Positions 13,751 through 14,665 of a DNA stretch of 14,665 bases are shown here, piece by piece. The DNA is taken from contig PXDM01000226.1 in NCBI GenBank assembly GCA_003565055.1, forward strand, positions 1-14,665, read 5' to 3'. The stretch comes from Paracoccaceae bacterium. Lineage in GTDB: Bacteria > Pseudomonadota > Alphaproteobacteria > Rhodobacterales > Rhodobacteraceae. The translations under genes were made by a program, and so were the position numbers. The notes beneath the pieces were generated by a model. That model was not told where the DNA came from. It saw nothing but the letters and a program-made list of their open reading frames with translations, and did not search any database. Position 1 is the first letter of the stretch; the number at the start of each line of letters is the position of its first letter.

Positions 13751-14454
13751 GTAGCCTCCGTTGACGCGGGGCGCGCAGCGGCCACGCGTTTGAAATGCGC
13801 GGCAATCTTCTGCGCGATCAAGGGCGCACCGGACGCCCCCCCCTTGCGCGCCTCGGCCTCGGCGAGCAGCGGCTCGGGCACCAGACCGCGCCCGCGTGTC
13901 TCGATCAACCCCTGAATGAAGCCATCGTCGAATTCGGGATGCGCCTGCACCGACAGGCCGGTTTCGCCAAAGGTAAGCGCTGCATGGGCGCAGAACGGAT
14001 GGCGCGCGATGGTGCGCGCGCCCTCGGGCGGCATGATGACCTGATCGCGATGCCAGGCGTTGAGGCGCACTGACTGGCCCTCAAACGCATAATCCTGCGC
14101 CCCCACGGCCCAACCGCCCGCGAATTGCGCGACCCGCCCGCCCAAAGCCTGCGCCATGATCTGATGACCGAAACAGATGCCCACCACCGGCATCTGCGCG
14201 GCGAGCGCATCGCGGATGAACTCCTCCAGCGGCGCGATGAAGGGATGATCCTCGTAAACCCCGTGACGCGAGCCGGTGATCAGCCAGCCATCCGCCGCGC
14301 GGGGGCTGTCGGGGAACACCATCGCCTCGACATGCCATGTGGCGAAACGGAAACCGTGACCTGCAAGGAGCCGCTCGAACAGCACCGGATAATCACCCGT
14401 CTGAGAGCGCACCGGTTCCGGGGCCTGCCCCGTCTGCAAAATGCCGATTTTCAT
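13747..14454 (-). CDS. Class I glutamine amidotransferase-like hydrolase of the puu operon
   Basis: The 235-residue protein has the class I GATase triad: Cys94 in VVGICFGHQIMAQALGG (90-106), His172 and Glu174 in SVQAHPEFD. Preceding marks are GDYPVLFERLL (20-30) and GWLITGSRHGVYED (56-69). It starts MKIGILQTGQAPEPV. It has no partner synthase domain, so as a stand-alone protein it may hydrolyse gamma-glutamyl bonds, for example releasing the product from a gamma-glutamylated intermediate as PuuD does; PuuD itself belongs to a different GATase-like branch, so this would be a functional analogue. I chose the ATG at 14454 rather than the one at 14487 because GAGG lies 8 bases before it and the fold begins there. 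It is the first gene of the operon and overlaps puuA by four bases. Confidence 0.82.
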   Translation of the reverse strand: MKIGILQTGQAPEPVRSQTGDYPVLFERLLAGHGFRFATWHVEAMVFPDSPRAADGWLITGSRHGVYEDHPFIAPLEEFIRDALAAQMPVVGICFGHQIMAQALGGRVAQFAGGWAVGAQDYAFEGQSVRLNAWHRDQVIMPPEGARTIARHPFCAHAALTFGETGLSVQAHPEFDDGFIQGLIETRGRGLVPEPLLAEAEARKGGASGAPLIAQKIAAHFKRVAAARPASTEAT

Positions 14455-14469
14455 ATCTGCCTCGCTGGA

Positions 14470-14507
14470 TTTGATCAAAACTAGCACTGACGCGCCGCCT
14501 CTGGCAA
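14470..14507 (-). promoter_or_regulatory. Candidate promoter of the GATase-puuA-puuB operon
   Basis: On the minus strand TTGCCA (14507-14502), an 18-base spacer and TAGTTT (14483-14478) give a moderate promoter, with a five-of-six -35 and a weak -10. The palindrome TTTGATCAAA (14470-14479) lies at or just after the start of transcription and could be an operator. Both assignments come from sequence only. Confidence 0.4.
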
Positions 14508-14518
14508 GGGGCGCATTT

Positions 14519-14546
14519 GGGGGGATGTGGGGAGGGGAATGGGGGG
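14519..14546 (+). other. G-quadruplex-type guanine tract
   Basis: Four runs of 6, 4, 4 and 6 guanines (14519-14524, 14529-14532, 14534-14537, 14541-14546) are separated by loops ATGT, A and AAT. This satisfies the usual G4 pattern with four-layer runs. It lies just upstream of the proposed promoter of the puu-type operon, on the opposite strand to that transcript. Confidence 0.6.
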
Positions 14547-14641
14547 TGGTTTCGATCCCTCAGCCGTCATTCGGACGCAGCGCAGCGCTAAGTATTTGCT
14601 GACCGATAGTGTGATGCTTCGGGCATTGGATCAGGGCGAAA

Positions 14642-14657
14642 CAGCCTGTTCAGGCTG
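14642..14657. repeat. Short inverted repeat at the right edge
   Basis: CAGCCTG (14642-14648) and CAGGCTG (14651-14657) are perfect 7-bp arms around TT. No gene is visible between 14488 and 14665, so whether this is an operator, a hairpin in a leader of a gene beyond the edge, or a terminator cannot be decided. Confidence 0.45.
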
Positions 14658-14665
14658 ACAAGATC

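Noticed and set aside
12317..13915. Long plus-strand open frame (532 codons) opposite puuA
   Set aside because: It is antisense to a clear glutamine-synthetase-family gene, has no family-like motifs, and long opposite-strand frames are common in GC-rich coding DNA.
14470..14479. FNR/Anr box in TTTGATCAAA
   Set aside because: The consensus needs four bases between TTGAT and ATCAA; here the arms are fused, so only a simple palindrome remains.
1..14665. CRISPR array, transposon ends, tRNA or rRNA genes
   Set aside because: Read through on both strands; no regularly spaced repeats, transposase, cloverleaf or rRNA sequence was recognised.

Overview
The window looks like chromosome of a GC-rich alphaproteobacterium, most likely family Rhodobacteraceae (Roseobacter/Rhodobacter type). 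This rests on the gene content and order: a phaZ gene facing away from phaC-phaP-phaR, a pmbA-inositol monophosphatase pair next to a possible Kdo-transferase-like gene, and a GATase-puuA-puuB operon. Taxonomy is inferred; there is no rRNA or other marker gene. Nearly every base is explained by 14 protein genes. No tRNA, rRNA, insertion sequence, prophage or CRISPR array is visible.

Left region (1-3752, mostly minus strand). Reading leftwards there is a PmbA/TldE protein, an inositol monophosphatase family enzyme overlapping it by 14 bp, then a two-gene module (a WYL-domain YafY-type regulator and a divergent RidA-family protein sharing a 19-bp inverted-repeat operator). At the edge is the start of a possible Kdo-transferase-like glycosyltransferase. 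The WYL/RidA module appears to sit inside an otherwise envelope-related gene string.

Second region (3921-6171, plus strand). A LysE-family exporter is followed by a secreted tannase/feruloyl-esterase-family hydrolase that ends in a strong hairpin terminator. About 390 bp without a gene follow (6172-6559), holding two perfect 12-bp palindromes.

Third region (6560-11115), the polyhydroxyalkanoate (PHA) locus. PhaZ (intracellular depolymerase, minus) diverges from PhaC (class I synthase), PhaP (phasin) and PhaR (repressor/granule-binding regulator). PhaC makes the polymer, PhaZ mobilises it, PhaP coats the granules and PhaR should repress phaP and itself when not bound to polymer. The spacers carry clear regulatory structure: two copies of CTGC-N3-GCAG before phaP, two TGCA-N-TGCA elements before phaR, and a separate AAGATAG-N7-CTATCTT inverted repeat between phaZ and phaC that covers core promoter elements in both directions.

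Right region (11103-14454, minus strand). A tight operon with two ATGA stop/start overlaps encodes a class I glutamine amidotransferase-like hydrolase, a glutamine-synthetase-family gamma-glutamyl-polyamine ligase (PuuA type) and an FAD amine oxidoreductase (PuuB type). Together they suggest a gamma-glutamylated amine/polyamine degradation route. The last ~180 bp are non-coding and hold a G-quadruplex-like tract and a short inverted repeat.

I found no wholly unknown biological system. The most interesting signals are the regulatory palindromes of the PHA locus and the WYL/RidA pair with its private operator.
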